Shown here piece after piece: positions 8,100 to 17,081 of a stretch of 64,000 bases of DNA. Made by a program: the position numbers and the translations under genes. The stretch lies in the NCBI RefSeq assembly GCF_017812015.1, contig NZ_JADQTN010000002.1, forward strand, positions 496,001 to 560,000, written 5' to 3'. The DNA is from Pontixanthobacter sp. CEM42 (GTDB lineage: Bacteria > Pseudomonadota > Alphaproteobacteria > Sphingomonadales > Sphingomonadaceae). The notes under the pieces were generated by a model. That model was not told the origin of the DNA. It saw nothing but the letters and a program-made list of their open reading frames with translations, and searched no databases. The first letter of the stretch is position 1. The number at the start of each line of letters is the position of its first letter.

Positions 8100-9158
8100 T
8101 TAGCGTGTAGCCAAAGTTGCCAGGTCCTTGAACAGTGTTTCCATTGCCGAGCGACCTTCAGAGAGGAAGCGGTCGAGATTCTGCGCCTCGTCACCATGCC
8201 ATTGTGCGGATCGCGCAAGAATCTCGGCGTCGAGGTCCTGCGGTGATACCACCAAACGCCATGGCTCCAGCCCGGCATCGGCCAAAGTCGCTTCGTTCTT
8301 ATGCGTGTTGGAGGATAGTGCCAGCATCGGGGTGCGTGCAGCGAGGCAGAAGATCAGCATATGGAACCGGCCTGTTACGACCAGCTCTTTCGCGGCGACT
8401 TTAGCGGTAGTCACATCGCGCTCCGCTTCCTGCTCGCGGTAATCCTGCCAGGTCGCCCGGAGGGCGGATGCAGCGTGGATCGGATTGAAGATCGCGCTCT
8501 TGCTCTGACCAAAGCGAAGCAACCACCGCAGTGTAGTCATCGGCTCAAGATCAAGTTGGACCAGCGGCAATGGTTCGGCCTTTGCCGCCCACATTTGCTT
8601 GTAGAGCGCCAATGCCTTTGGCCCCTGCACGCTATCGCAATAGCCGACACCGGTCCGTGTTTCTGCTTGAAGCGGTTGATGGAACAGCGCGAGATCGGGA
8701 ATGCGCCGCGCTTCGATGCCATGCGAAGTGAGTTCCGCTTGACTGGCGCTTTCGCGTACAGTCACAATGTCGAAATGCTCAAGCGCCCTAAGCGCGTCCG
8801 CGCTGTTTGCTTGCCAGGTCGAGTTGATCAGAGCAGCCTTGGTGCCATGCTTCTTGGCGAATTCTCCGGCCTCCAATAGTTTGATCCCGGCAGGCCGGTC
8901 GTGATGGATTGTGCCTTCGCCGTTGATGACGACTAGATCTGCCCTCTCGATAGCGTTGGTGATCGCTGTATCGCTACACCAATCACTGTGAGCGGGACTT
9001 TTAGCAGTATAGCGGATGCCCGAACGTGCGGCGAGCGTGTCCATGGTTTCGATCACGGTTGTGCAACCGTGATGGCGGTCAATCCGCGTGTCATTGAGAA
9101 GAACCGCGTCTATCATGGGCGTGTCCCGGTCAGTAGATGGCGCGGTAGCCTCCGTCAC
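8100..9158 (-). CDS. Polysaccharide pyruvyl transferase family protein
   Basis: The 352-residue product fits the pyruvyl-transferase family (PF04230, CsaB/WcaK-like). It has the LVVINGEGTIHHDR motif after an N-terminal Rossmann-like strand, the TVRESASQAELTSHGI segment, and the late RFHMLIFCLAARTPMLALSSNTHK motif. The family transfers pyruvate from phosphoenolpyruvate onto a sugar as a ketal or carries out related reactions, so the local polymer may be pyruvylated. The longest frame starts with GTG at 9158, whose GTGA overlaps the stop of the dehydrogenase gene by four bases, suggesting translational coupling; an ATG at 9116 is the alternative start. A 22-base inverted repeat lies inside the 5' part of the gene (9052-9073). 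Confidence 0.85.
   Translation of the reverse strand: MTEATAPSTDRDTPMIDAVLLNDTRIDRHHGCTTVIETMDTLAARSGIRYTAKSPAHSDWCSDTAITNAIERADLVVINGEGTIHHDRPAGIKLLEAGEFAKKHGTKAALINSTWQANSADALRALEHFDIVTVRESASQAELTSHGIEARRIPDLALFHQPLQAETRTGVGYCDSVQGPKALALYKQMWAAKAEPLPLVQLDLEPMTTLRWLLRFGQSKSAIFNPIHAASALRATWQDYREQEAERDVTTAKVAAKELVVTGRFHMLIFCLAARTPMLALSSNTHKNEATLADAGLEPWRLVVSPQDLDAEILARSAQWHGDEAQNLDRFLSEGRSAMETLFKDLATLATR
9052..9073. repeat. 22-base inverted repeat inside pyruvyl transferase gene
   Basis: Two perfect 10-base arms, ATCACGGTTG and CAACCGTGAT, are separated by TG. The repeat lies 85-106 bases inside the 5' end of the pyruvyl transferase gene counted from the GTG start, and 43 bases inside it counted from the alternative ATG. 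It encodes ordinary residues. It could be a protein-binding dyad or a hairpin in the message that tempers translation; it may also be chance. Confidence 0.5.
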
Positions 9159-10432
9159 AAACGCCCGTCGCTTTGGTCTTTCGGGAACAGGCCTTTGGCA
9201 TCGAAGAACACGGCATTTTGATGGCCCAGTGCGCGAATAGCGTCTGCGCCCATGTCGGCGAATTGGTGATGTCCGACTGCGAGAATAACGGCGTCATACA
9301 CACCCTCGGCAGGCGCATCGGCCAATGGCCGAATGCCAAATTCATGCTCCGCCTCGTCATGGTCGATCCAAGGATCATAGGCATCGACATCGGCGTTAAA
9401 TTCGCGGAGCCGTTCGATTACGCCTGCAACTTTGGAATTGCGCAGATCGGGGCAGTTTTCTTTGAAGGTCAGTCCAAGCACGAGCACTTTGGCATCGGCT
9501 ACCGGCACGCGGTTTTTGAGCATCAGATGCACGACCCGATCGGCTACATAGGCGCTCATTCCGTCATTCACGCGGCGACCAGCCAAGATCATTTCAGGGT
9601 GATAGCCAACCTGCGCTGCGCGGTGGGTCAGGTAATACGGATCAACCCCGATACAGTGCCCACCCACTAGGCCGGGTGTGAAGGGTAGGAAGTTCCATTT
9701 GGTACCTGCTGCAGCGAGAACCTCGCGTGTATCGAGCCCCAGTTTTTCAAACAGGATCGCCAGTTCGTTGATCAGCGCAATGTTCACGTCGCGCTGGGTG
9801 TTTTCGATTACCTTTGCCGCCTCGGCCACTTCAATCGAAGCGGCTTTATGCGTGCCTGCGGTGATGATCTCACCATAAAGCGCGTCCACTGCGTCGGCCA
9901 CTTCGGGGGTCGACCCGCTCGTGATTTTGGTAATCAGCGGGAGGCGGCGCTCTTTGTCGCCCGGATTGATCCGTTCGGGGCTGTAACCGGTGAAGAAATC
10001 GACATTGTGTGTGAGTCCCGAAACGCGTTCGAGTACCGGGACACAATAGTTTTGCGTGCAGCCGGGATAGACCGTCGATTCGTAAATCACGACGCTGCCC
10101 TTTTTCAGAGCTTTGCCAACAGTCTCAGAAGATTTCAGCAACGGGGTTAGATCGGGCTGGTTGGCGCCATCGATAGGGGTCGGCACGGTAACAATAAACA
10201 CGCTGCAATCGTGAAGGTCTGCGGGATCGGCGCTGAATGCCAGGTGCTTCGCTTCCGCCAGTTCGTCGGCATCGACTTCCAGCGTTTCATCATGTCCGTC
10301 ACGCAGCTGCGCAACGCGGCCCTCGCGAATATCGAAACCAAGCACATCGCGGTTTTTTCCGAATTCGACAGCCACTGGCAGGCCGACATAGCCGAGTCCG
10401 ATAACTGCGATTTTTGCGTCACTAAGATTCAT
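9155..10432 (-). CDS. UDP-N-acetylhexosamine 6-dehydrogenase (TviB/WbpA-like nucleotide sugar dehydrogenase)
   Basis: The 425-residue enzyme has all three nucleotide-sugar dehydrogenase domains. The NAD-binding domain has VIGLGYVGLPVAVEFG. The central domain has GYSPERINPGD, the Lys/Asn motif AAKVIENTQRDVNIALINEL, and the catalytic cysteine in GLVGGHCIGVDPYYL. The C-terminal UDP-binding domain has VLGLTFKENCPDLRNSK. The GGHCIGVDPYYLTHRA form is typical of the TviB/WbpA group, which oxidises C6 of UDP-GlcNAc or UDP-GalNAc to the uronate. I chose the ATG at 10432, with CAGGA nine bases upstream, over a GTG at 10456. It is first in its minus-strand operon, facing the plus-strand polymerase gene across a 236-base region. 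Confidence 0.92.
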   Translation of the reverse strand: MNLSDAKIAVIGLGYVGLPVAVEFGKNRDVLGFDIREGRVAQLRDGHDETLEVDADELAEAKHLAFSADPADLHDCSVFIVTVPTPIDGANQPDLTPLLKSSETVGKALKKGSVVIYESTVYPGCTQNYCVPVLERVSGLTHNVDFFTGYSPERINPGDKERRLPLITKITSGSTPEVADAVDALYGEIITAGTHKAASIEVAEAAKVIENTQRDVNIALINELAILFEKLGLDTREVLAAAGTKWNFLPFTPGLVGGHCIGVDPYYLTHRAAQVGYHPEMILAGRRVNDGMSAYVADRVVHLMLKNRVPVADAKVLVLGLTFKENCPDLRNSKVAGVIERLREFNADVDAYDPWIDHDEAEHEFGIRPLADAPAEGVYDAVILAVGHHQFADMGADAIRALGHQNAVFFDAKGLFPKDQSDGRL

Positions 10433-10668
10433 GGGAACTATTCCTGAGAGAAGCACTGTTGCGGTCCAGAATCGGTCCGCGAAACTAGCATTCGTGATTG
10501 CGCCGCTGCGTTACGGATGCAGTGCGGTCAGTCAAGGCCGCAATGGCCCATAGCAAAATTTGACGCGCGCGCCCGCACCTGCGACTTGACACTCGCGGCC
10601 TGCCGGAAGAGAGCGTGCGCGGATTCAGATGGAGGGGCCAAAGTCATGCTGCAGAACCGGAACCGTTC

Positions 10669-12057
10669 ATGAAAATTGCCCGCGGACAACAGACGTCGAC
10701 GCTCACTTATGGCTGGATAGCTCTTGGGCTTTTCGCGGTGGTCGCGGCGCTGCTGGGTGGCAGTTCGCGCTACGACGCTGTGCAGATTACGGTGCTGAGG
10801 CCACTCGCCGCGTTGTTTCTGATCCCGGCACTGTATTTTTTCTCGCGAGAGAAGTTGGCCGATCTCAAAACGCCGGCGATGCTGCTTGGCCTGCTAGCGC
10901 TATGGATGGTGATCCAGCTCATTCCGCTTCCGCCCGGAATTTGGCAGTCGCTGCCCGGACGCGAACCGGTTGCTGCTATGGGTGCACAGGTAGGGCAACC
11001 CGATCTTTGGCGACCAATCTCGATGGTTCCCTCGCGCGGGTATAATGCGCTGTTCAGCCTGCTGCTGCCCGGTACCGCATTGCTGCTTTTTGCGGCAATG
11101 GGCGCGCGCCGTGCGATGCCATTTCTGGTCCTGATCGGATTGGGTGCTGCCAATGCGCTGCTAGGGATATTGCAAGTCGTCAGCGGCGAAAGCCGTGCCT
11201 TGTTTTTCTATGAGATCACTAACTTTGGATCCGCGGTTGGGTTCTTCGCAAACCACAATCACAGCGCAGTTTTCGCCGCGTTGACGCTGCTGGTCATAGC
11301 CTATGTGATGACCAGCGCGGCGTTTGCCATCAATCGCCCATGGCAGCGCTTCTTGCTTGGAGCGGTCTACCTACTTGTTCTCCTGGTTGCGCTGGTCGGT
11401 GGCTCGAGAGCAGGTCTTTTGACGACGATTATGGCTGTCGCGGCAAGTGGCTTCCTATTCCGCACTGCATGGAAGAACCAGCAGCAGACGAACGTGCGCG
11501 AAGTGGGGCGCTTGCCAGTTCGCCCAGGACTGGTCTTTGGCGCCATTGCAATAGGGTTGGTCGCGATCGTTGGAATGTTTGCTATCTTTGACCGCATCCC
11601 AGCGCTGGCGCGGGTCACTGAAGCGGGTACGTTTGAGGGTTTGCGCTGGATCTTGCTTCCGGTGCTGCGCGAAATGGTGATGACCTACGGCTTGTTTGGG
11701 GCCGGTTTCGGTTCTTTTGAAGAACTATACCATATCCATGAACCCGCTTCGTTGATGTTCCCGTCTTACGTCAATCAGGCGCATAACGATCTTGCCCAGC
11801 TTATTATCGAGGGCGGCCTGCCTGCTGTCGCGATATTGATTGCATTTCTGGTGTGGGCGGCGCGGGCAATGCGCGATGTTGTTCGGTCCGGTCATGACCG
11901 GCTATCCAAGCTTGTATTTTGGCTGACGACCTTTGCGATCATCATCTTTGCCAGCCTGTTCGACTATCCACTCAGGACGCCATTGTTTCAGGTGATCGCG
12001 ATTTGGCTAGTCGCGATATTGTCAGTCGAGCGAGCAACCGCGATTGCACACAGGTGA
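10669..12057 (+). CDS. O-antigen polymerase/ligase (Wzy_C/WaaL) family membrane protein
   Basis: The 462-residue product has about ten to twelve hydrophobic segments and a periplasmic loop with the Wzy_C-type motifs GFFANHNHSAVFAA and GAGFGSFEELYHIHEP...QAHNDLAQLIIEGG; the second is the H-N-D region seen in ligases and polymerases of this family. It probably acts at the periplasmic face of the inner membrane, polymerising or transferring lipid-linked repeats. I chose the ATG at 10669; a GTG at 10615 adds 18 hydrophilic residues. It heads the plus-strand export set followed by the Wza-like lipoprotein 139 bases downstream. Confidence 0.87.
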   Translation: MKIARGQQTSTLTYGWIALGLFAVVAALLGGSSRYDAVQITVLRPLAALFLIPALYFFSREKLADLKTPAMLLGLLALWMVIQLIPLPPGIWQSLPGREPVAAMGAQVGQPDLWRPISMVPSRGYNALFSLLLPGTALLLFAAMGARRAMPFLVLIGLGAANALLGILQVVSGESRALFFYEITNFGSAVGFFANHNHSAVFAALTLLVIAYVMTSAAFAINRPWQRFLLGAVYLLVLLVALVGGSRAGLLTTIMAVAASGFLFRTAWKNQQQTNVREVGRLPVRPGLVFGAIAIGLVAIVGMFAIFDRIPALARVTEAGTFEGLRWILLPVLREMVMTYGLFGAGFGSFEELYHIHEPASLMFPSYVNQAHNDLAQLIIEGGLPAVAILIAFLVWAARAMRDVVRSGHDRLSKLVFWLTTFAIIIFASLFDYPLRTPLFQVIAIWLVAILSVERATAIAHR

Positions 12058-12196
12058 TTTGGGGATGGCATTGCGGCTCTAACCGGCTCAATATGCATGA
12101 CAAAGCAGAGGCGAATAGGATGATTGCCGGGAAAAACCTCTTTGCTTATGGTGGGCGTATGGTTAAGGCGACGGCTCTCGCGACGTGAAGGACATC

Positions 12197-12910
12197 ATGA
12201 CAGGTTTGACCAAAACGGTGCTGGTATCGATGGCGATGGCGCTTTCACTAGCTGGCTGCGCCTCCAAAGATCGCTCGGTAGGCCTCGCGCCCAATATCGA
12301 AGTCGCTGCTTTATCACAGCTCCCTGCTCCTTCCGGGGTAATGCCATATACTGTTGGCAAGCAGGAGCAGCTTGAAATTACCGTGGCAGACGCGGAAATG
12401 CTGAGCGGTACGTTCCTGACTGATGCAGAAGGCTATATTGCCTTCCCGCTTGTTGGCGACTTATTCGTAGCCGGTAAGACTCCCAACCAAACTGCGCGGA
12501 TGATCGCTGATCGCCTGCGCGGCGAGTATCTGGTCAATCCGCAAGTTCGCGTTCGCCCGTCGAGCATGATTGCTCCATCGATTTCAATCGGCGGTGAAGT
12601 GACCGCCCCTGGAACCTATCCTGCAGCAACGTCACAGACTTTGCTGCGTGCGGTGAATAATGCGGGTGGATTGGCCGAATATGCCAAGGTTGATGATGTG
12701 CTGGTAATGCGCACGGTCGATAATCAGCGTTATATTGGTGTCTACAATATCGAAGCCATCCAGCGTGGAAATTACGAAGACCCAGTGATTTATCCAGGTG
12801 ATATCGTCACGGTCGGCGACTCTGTCGGCCGCCGTAATCTTGAGAATATTCTGCAGTTTATTCCGCTACTATCGACGAGCGCGATTCTGATCGATCGCGC
12901 CTTCCAATGA
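12197..12910 (+). CDS. Wza-like polysaccharide export (OPX) lipoprotein
   Basis: The 237-residue product starts at the ATG at 12197, with AAGGA four bases upstream (a GTG at 12185 is less likely). A signal peptide ends in the lipobox LAGC, so the protein is a lipoprotein. The Poly_export domain follows (YTVGKQEQLEITVADAEMLSG...YIAFPLVGDLFVAG), with an SLBB-type domain (SIGGEVTAPGTYPAATSQTLLRAV). It is shorter than E. coli Wza (about 380 residues), as in sphingan loci. The C-terminus is hydrophobic and may span or touch the outer membrane. It is followed 12 bases later by the Wzc-like kinase, its expected partner in the trans-envelope export complex. Confidence 0.9.
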   Translation: MTGLTKTVLVSMAMALSLAGCASKDRSVGLAPNIEVAALSQLPAPSGVMPYTVGKQEQLEITVADAEMLSGTFLTDAEGYIAFPLVGDLFVAGKTPNQTARMIADRLRGEYLVNPQVRVRPSSMIAPSISIGGEVTAPGTYPAATSQTLLRAVNNAGGLAEYAKVDDVLVMRTVDNQRYIGVYNIEAIQRGNYEDPVIYPGDIVTVGDSVGRRNLENILQFIPLLSTSAILIDRAFQ

Positions 12911-12922
12911 TCGCGAGCTAAG

Positions 12923-15082
12923 ATGACCAATTCTTCTTCCGTCGATAATGGCTATCCGACTGGCCCTGTGGACGAGACGCCCAACACGTTCTCGATTGAT
13001 CTGGAGCGTTTTTGGATTCAGGCGCTCAACCTGAAATATTGGCTGCTTGGCATTATCGCTCTCGGCCTTATTGCTGGCTTAGCCGCCACTTTGATTGCAA
13101 CTGAAAAGTTCCGAGCGACCTCGCGGATCGAGATTTCGCTGGTCCGGCAGAACATCACTGATGCGGAACCGATCGAGATCGAAAACCGGGGGGCAACCCT
13201 TCAATATCTCGCCACGCAATATGAACTGCTCGAGTCGAAATTCCTCGCTCAGCGCGTGGTCGAAGCCGGCAATTTGGCACGTGATGAGCAGTTTCTTGCT
13301 GCGTTCGACTTAAAAGAATCAGGTAATTTGTCGCCTGCTCGACTGCAGAATATCTTGCGCGGCAATATTACGATTGCCCCGGTCACCAGTTCCAACTTGG
13401 TTGATATCAGCTTTTCCAGTTCGAACGCTGAGGTCTCTTCGCGCATCGCAAATCTGTGGGCCAAGGAATTCCTCGACGCTAATTATGAGAAACGCTTTGG
13501 CGCCAATATCGAGGCGCGCGAATTCCTCGAAGAGCAGATTGAAGAACTGCGTGAACGACTGGCTCTGTCCGAACGTGAACTGATCGATTACGCTAATGCC
13601 AATGGTATTGTGATTTTGGCGGCCGGCGGCGATGGCGAAGGCTCTGAAACGGCAACGCAGACGCTTGTTGGCGCGGAACTAACCGCGCTCAATGAGGCTT
13701 TGGCGCAGGCTACTACGGAACGGATTCAAGCACAGAGCGCACTTCGGGCCGGTGCGCGAAATGAAACCGGCGCCGCAGCCGCCGCTGGCTTACGTAGCCG
13801 CTTGGCAGAAGCGCAGTCGCAACTGGCTGAGTTGCGTTCAAAATTCGGCCCAGCCTATCCTGAAATTCGCTCCAAAGAAGCGGAAATCGCATCTTTGCGG
13901 CAAGCGCTTGACGGCGAAAGTGCAGTTGATAATCGCGACCTTCAGGCAGCTTTCAACAAGGCGCGCCTGCAAGAAGATTCGCTCCGTGCCAAGCTACAAG
14001 AGTCGAAGAATACCTTCCTAGGCCAGCAGGGTCAGGGCATTCAATACGGCATCTTGAAGCGCGAAGTTGATACTAACCGCCAACTGTATGACGCGCTGTT
14101 GCAGCGTTATAAGGAACTCGAAGCTGCGGGCGCTGGCAAGAACAACATGGCGCTGATCGATTCGGCGACACCGCCAGGTGGACCGTACGCACCGTCGCTG
14201 ATTCGCAATTTGCTTATTGGGTTGGTGGCTGCGCTGCTCGTTGCCGCGGCATTGGTCTATATTCGCGAAACGATGGATCAGACGGTCCGCGACCCATCGG
14301 ATGTTAGCCGCCGTCTTGGCCTGTCACCGCTTGGCCTTATCCCGCGCGTCGAATCGGACGATATCGTGGAAGAATTGCAACGGCGTAGTTCGGAAATCAG
14401 CGAGGCTTATGCTGCTGCACGGACGAATATGGCGTTCCTTACGTCCAACGGTGCGCCGCGCTCGCTCATGCTGACCAGTACGCGGCCGAATGAAGGTAAG
14501 AGTATTTCCTCGGTCGCTCTGGCGCGCAGTTTTGTCCAATTGGGCAAGAAGGTACTGTTGATCGATGCCGATCTGCGGCATTCGGGTCTGAGCGACTTCA
14601 TCGGTATTAACTCGAATTCCGATCTGGGGCTTAGCTCCATGCTGAGCGGCAACGATCAACTTTCAGCCGCTGTTGTGCCTGTTGACCCGCATGGCTTTGA
14701 CATCTTGCCGACGGGCCTTCGCCCACCAAACCCAGTTGAGCTGCTCGCTGGACCAGGTTTGAAAGACGTCGTTGAAAAGGCGCTTGAAACCTATGACCAA
14801 GTGATTGTCGACGGCGCGCCTGTGTTGGGCCTTGCCGACGCGCTTGAGGTGTCCAAATCGGTCGAAGGCGTTGTCTATGTGATCGAATCCAACGGGGTAA
14901 ATATCCGCGCCGTTGAGAACGCTCTGCTACGACTCAAATCGGCCAATGCCCGAATATTTGGAGCGCTGGTGACCAAGCTTGATCAGCGCAACTCGGCCTA
15001 TGGCTATGGTTATGGTTATGGCTACGGTTATGGCTACGGTTATGGCGACGGTGCGGACGAACGAAGCCGCTTAGAGAGCTAA
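12923..15082 (+). CDS. Wzc-like polysaccharide co-polymerase fused to tyrosine autokinase (BY-kinase)
   Basis: The 719-residue inner-membrane protein has a Wzz domain with one transmembrane helix near residues 38-58, a long periplasmic coiled-coil region (about 160-400), a second helix near 427-448 and a cytoplasmic BY-kinase domain. Kinase motifs are visible: Walker A in STRPNEGKS (about 517-526), Walker A' in VLLIDADLR (about 545-554) and Walker B in VIVDGAP (about 625-631). The C-terminal tail starting at Tyr693 is eight consecutive Tyr-Gly pairs, presumably the autophosphorylated tyrosine cluster. It should control chain length and cycle between phosphorylated and free states with the Wza-like partner. 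The following gene begins one base after its stop. Confidence 0.94.
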   Translation: MTNSSSVDNGYPTGPVDETPNTFSIDLERFWIQALNLKYWLLGIIALGLIAGLAATLIATEKFRATSRIEISLVRQNITDAEPIEIENRGATLQYLATQYELLESKFLAQRVVEAGNLARDEQFLAAFDLKESGNLSPARLQNILRGNITIAPVTSSNLVDISFSSSNAEVSSRIANLWAKEFLDANYEKRFGANIEAREFLEEQIEELRERLALSERELIDYANANGIVILAAGGDGEGSETATQTLVGAELTALNEALAQATTERIQAQSALRAGARNETGAAAAAGLRSRLAEAQSQLAELRSKFGPAYPEIRSKEAEIASLRQALDGESAVDNRDLQAAFNKARLQEDSLRAKLQESKNTFLGQQGQGIQYGILKREVDTNRQLYDALLQRYKELEAAGAGKNNMALIDSATPPGGPYAPSLIRNLLIGLVAALLVAAALVYIRETMDQTVRDPSDVSRRLGLSPLGLIPRVESDDIVEELQRRSSEISEAYAAARTNMAFLTSNGAPRSLMLTSTRPNEGKSISSVALARSFVQLGKKVLLIDADLRHSGLSDFIGINSNSDLGLSSMLSGNDQLSAAVVPVDPHGFDILPTGLRPPNPVELLAGPGLKDVVEKALETYDQVIVDGAPVLGLADALEVSKSVEGVVYVIESNGVNIRAVENALLRLKSANARIFGALVTKLDQRNSAYGYGYGYGYGYGYGYGDGADERSRLES
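14999..15046 (+). repeat. Tandem 6-base repeat encoding (Tyr-Gly)8
   Basis: Eight consecutive TAY-GGY codon pairs encode eight Tyr-Gly dipeptides near the C-terminus of the kinase. Both TAT and TAC and both GGC and GGT are used, so the array is not a perfect satellite; selection on the protein is plausible, although slippage could also change the copy number in frame. Confidence 0.9.
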
Positions 15083-15083
15083 G

Positions 15084-16256
15084 ATGGCGATACGGCCTGC
15101 TCGTTTAGTCGCGGTTACGGTGCTTGTTCTGATCATCGCCGCGCTGGCATTCCTTCAGGCTGCGAGCAGTGTTCTCACTCGCAAGCAACCGATCTATGCG
15201 GCGCAATTGTTCCCGCTCAACGGACTTGCGGTGGAGCAACTCGCTGCGCGTGAATTTACATCGACCGTCAAAACAGAGGCGGACATTGTCCCTGCTGCCA
15301 TGGCAGCAGCAGAAACGGCACGTCGTGCCTTTGCCCATGATCCTCTGGCCCCTAAAGCCTTGGCGATCCTAGCCATTGGTGAATCCGACGCCACCGACAA
15401 ACAACAGCTTCTGAACGCCGCGACCGAGCTCAACCGGCGTGACCTCTTGCTTCAGGGCTTGGTCCTGGAGGGCCAAGTGGCCCGCAAAGACTATGTTGGC
15501 ACATTGGATACGCTCAACAGCATCCTGCGCGTTCACCCGGAGCAGAAGGCCAGCTTCTTTCCGATTTTGATGCAGGCGCTGGGTGACGACGCGGCCTTAC
15601 CAGCTCTGGCGGGTATTCTTGATCGCGACGAAGAGTGGCATGATGATTTCCTGAAAGCGGCTTCGCGAAATCCGGCGGCGATTCCAAACCTAGCAAAGCT
15701 GCGCTTGTCTCAGGGCAAGGTCGATCCGGAGGTGGATCGACGCTTGATTGACGGCCTTGTCGCGGCCGGCGAAGTAGAACAAGCACGCCGTATTTTTGCC
15801 TCGGCCACCGGACGCGACACCACGGTTCCGGGCGAAAATGCCACGCTTGATTGGATTTCCGAATTCCCGCCCTTCGACTGGAAACTGGCAGACGAAGCCG
15901 GCTTTCGGGCGCAATTGGGCGGCAGCGCGACCGAGTTGGAGATATTTGTCAGGGGCGGCAAAGGTGGTCCCATTGCGGAACGGCTCGTCACGTCGCCGAC
16001 GGGTCCGTTCACGATCCGTGTTGCGCATACACTCGCACCGGCAGAGCAAGTGAAAGACGTGCGCCTTCAATTGCGTTGCCCCGGCGCCGAAGAGCCTTTC
16101 TTCGACGAACCCTTCCGCATCCGACCACACGGCTTCCGCGTTCGGGCTGCGCCGGCGCAATGCACGTCTGTGTTGCTGACGGTTCATGCACGTGCATGGT
16201 CCGGTCGGTCGTCGATCCGTGGCAATCTGGACGCTTTGGAAATCGTCCAGAACTGA
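15084..16256 (+). CDS. Membrane-anchored exopolysaccharide-locus protein of unknown function
   Basis: The 390-residue product has an N-terminal hydrophobic anchor (about residues 6-30) and a large, probably periplasmic part. The middle (about 60-260) is helical and alanine-rich with TPR-like spacing; the C-terminal 110 residues look like a beta-rich domain ending in RAWSGRSSIRGNLDALEIVQ. It begins one base after the kinase stop, so it is almost certainly co-transcribed and perhaps translationally coupled. I do not recognise a named family; a role as an accessory scaffold for chain assembly is inferred from position only. Confidence 0.75.
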   Translation: MAIRPARLVAVTVLVLIIAALAFLQAASSVLTRKQPIYAAQLFPLNGLAVEQLAAREFTSTVKTEADIVPAAMAAAETARRAFAHDPLAPKALAILAIGESDATDKQQLLNAATELNRRDLLLQGLVLEGQVARKDYVGTLDTLNSILRVHPEQKASFFPILMQALGDDAALPALAGILDRDEEWHDDFLKAASRNPAAIPNLAKLRLSQGKVDPEVDRRLIDGLVAAGEVEQARRIFASATGRDTTVPGENATLDWISEFPPFDWKLADEAGFRAQLGGSATELEIFVRGGKGGPIAERLVTSPTGPFTIRVAHTLAPAEQVKDVRLQLRCPGAEEPFFDEPFRIRPHGFRVRAAPAQCTSVLLTVHARAWSGRSSIRGNLDALEIVQN

Positions 16257-16277
16257 GATGCCCGTGGTTTAACGCGC

Positions 16278-17081
16278 TCAGTCTAGAGCTATATCGGGCG
16301 CATCTTCCTGCTTCATACCGACTACATGGTAGCCCGCATCGACATGATGTGTTTCGCCGGTCACACCCGATGAGAGGTCTGAAAGGAAATACAGTCCAGA
16401 TCCACCGACATCGTCAATCGTCACATTGCGGCGAAGCGGCGAATTGAGCTCATTCCACTTGAGGATGTAGCGGAAGTCACCAATCCCGCTGGCTGCGAGT
16501 GTCTTGATCGGCCCGGCAGAGATCGCATTCACACGGATGTTCTGCGGCCCCAGATCGTTCGCCAGATATTGAACGCTGGTTTCAAGTGCTGCCTTGGCTA
16601 CGCCCATCACGTTGTAGTGAGGAATCACTTTCTCCGCGCCGTAATATGTCAGCGTCACAATCGAACCGCCATTGGGCATCATTTCGGCTGCGCGTTTGGC
16701 TACGGCCACAAGGCTGTACGCAGAGATGTTCATTGTCATCAGAAAATTGTCGAGGCTGGTATCGACATATTTTCCGCGCAGCTCGTTCTTGTCGGAAAAG
16801 CCAATCGCATGGACGACGAAGTCAATTGTTTCCCACCGGCCTTTCAGCGTGTCGAATGCGGTATCAAGCGCATCCATTTCAGACACATCGCATTCAAAAG
16901 TAAAATCTGATCCGAGCTGTTCGGCGAGAGGTTTTACGCGTTTGGCCAGTGCCTCACCCTGATAAGTAAAAGCCAGCTCGGCACCCTGTTCGCGAAGTTG
17001 CTTGGCGATCCCCCACGCGAGCGACTTGTCATTGGCAAGTCCCATGATCAGGCCGCGTTTTCCCGCCATCAATCCGCTCAT
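16278..17081 (-). CDS. fabI: Enoyl-[acyl-carrier-protein] reductase (NADH), FabI type
   Basis: The 267-residue short-chain-dehydrogenase-family enzyme reduces trans-2-enoyl-ACP in the last step of each fatty-acid elongation cycle. It has the FabI cofactor loop GLANDKSLAWGIAKQL, the GGSIVTLTYYGAEK stretch, and the catalytic Tyr-x6-Lys in YNVMGVAK. The length is usual for FabI (about 262). Its ATG overlaps the stop of the upstream brkB-like gene by four bases (ATGA), so the two form an operon. The C-terminus ends near 16278, close to the convergent exopolysaccharide gene that ends at 16256. Confidence 0.96.
   Translation of the reverse strand: MSGLMAGKRGLIMGLANDKSLAWGIAKQLREQGAELAFTYQGEALAKRVKPLAEQLGSDFTFECDVSEMDALDTAFDTLKGRWETIDFVVHAIGFSDKNELRGKYVDTSLDNFLMTMNISAYSLVAVAKRAAEMMPNGGSIVTLTYYGAEKVIPHYNVMGVAKAALETSVQYLANDLGPQNIRVNAISAGPIKTLAASGIGDFRYILKWNELNSPLRRNVTIDDVGGSGLYFLSDLSSGVTGETHHVDAGYHVVGMKQEDAPDIALD

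Noticed and set aside
10586-10614. TTGACA as a -35 box before the plus-strand polymerase gene
   Set aside because: No acceptable -10 box lies 16-18 bases downstream.
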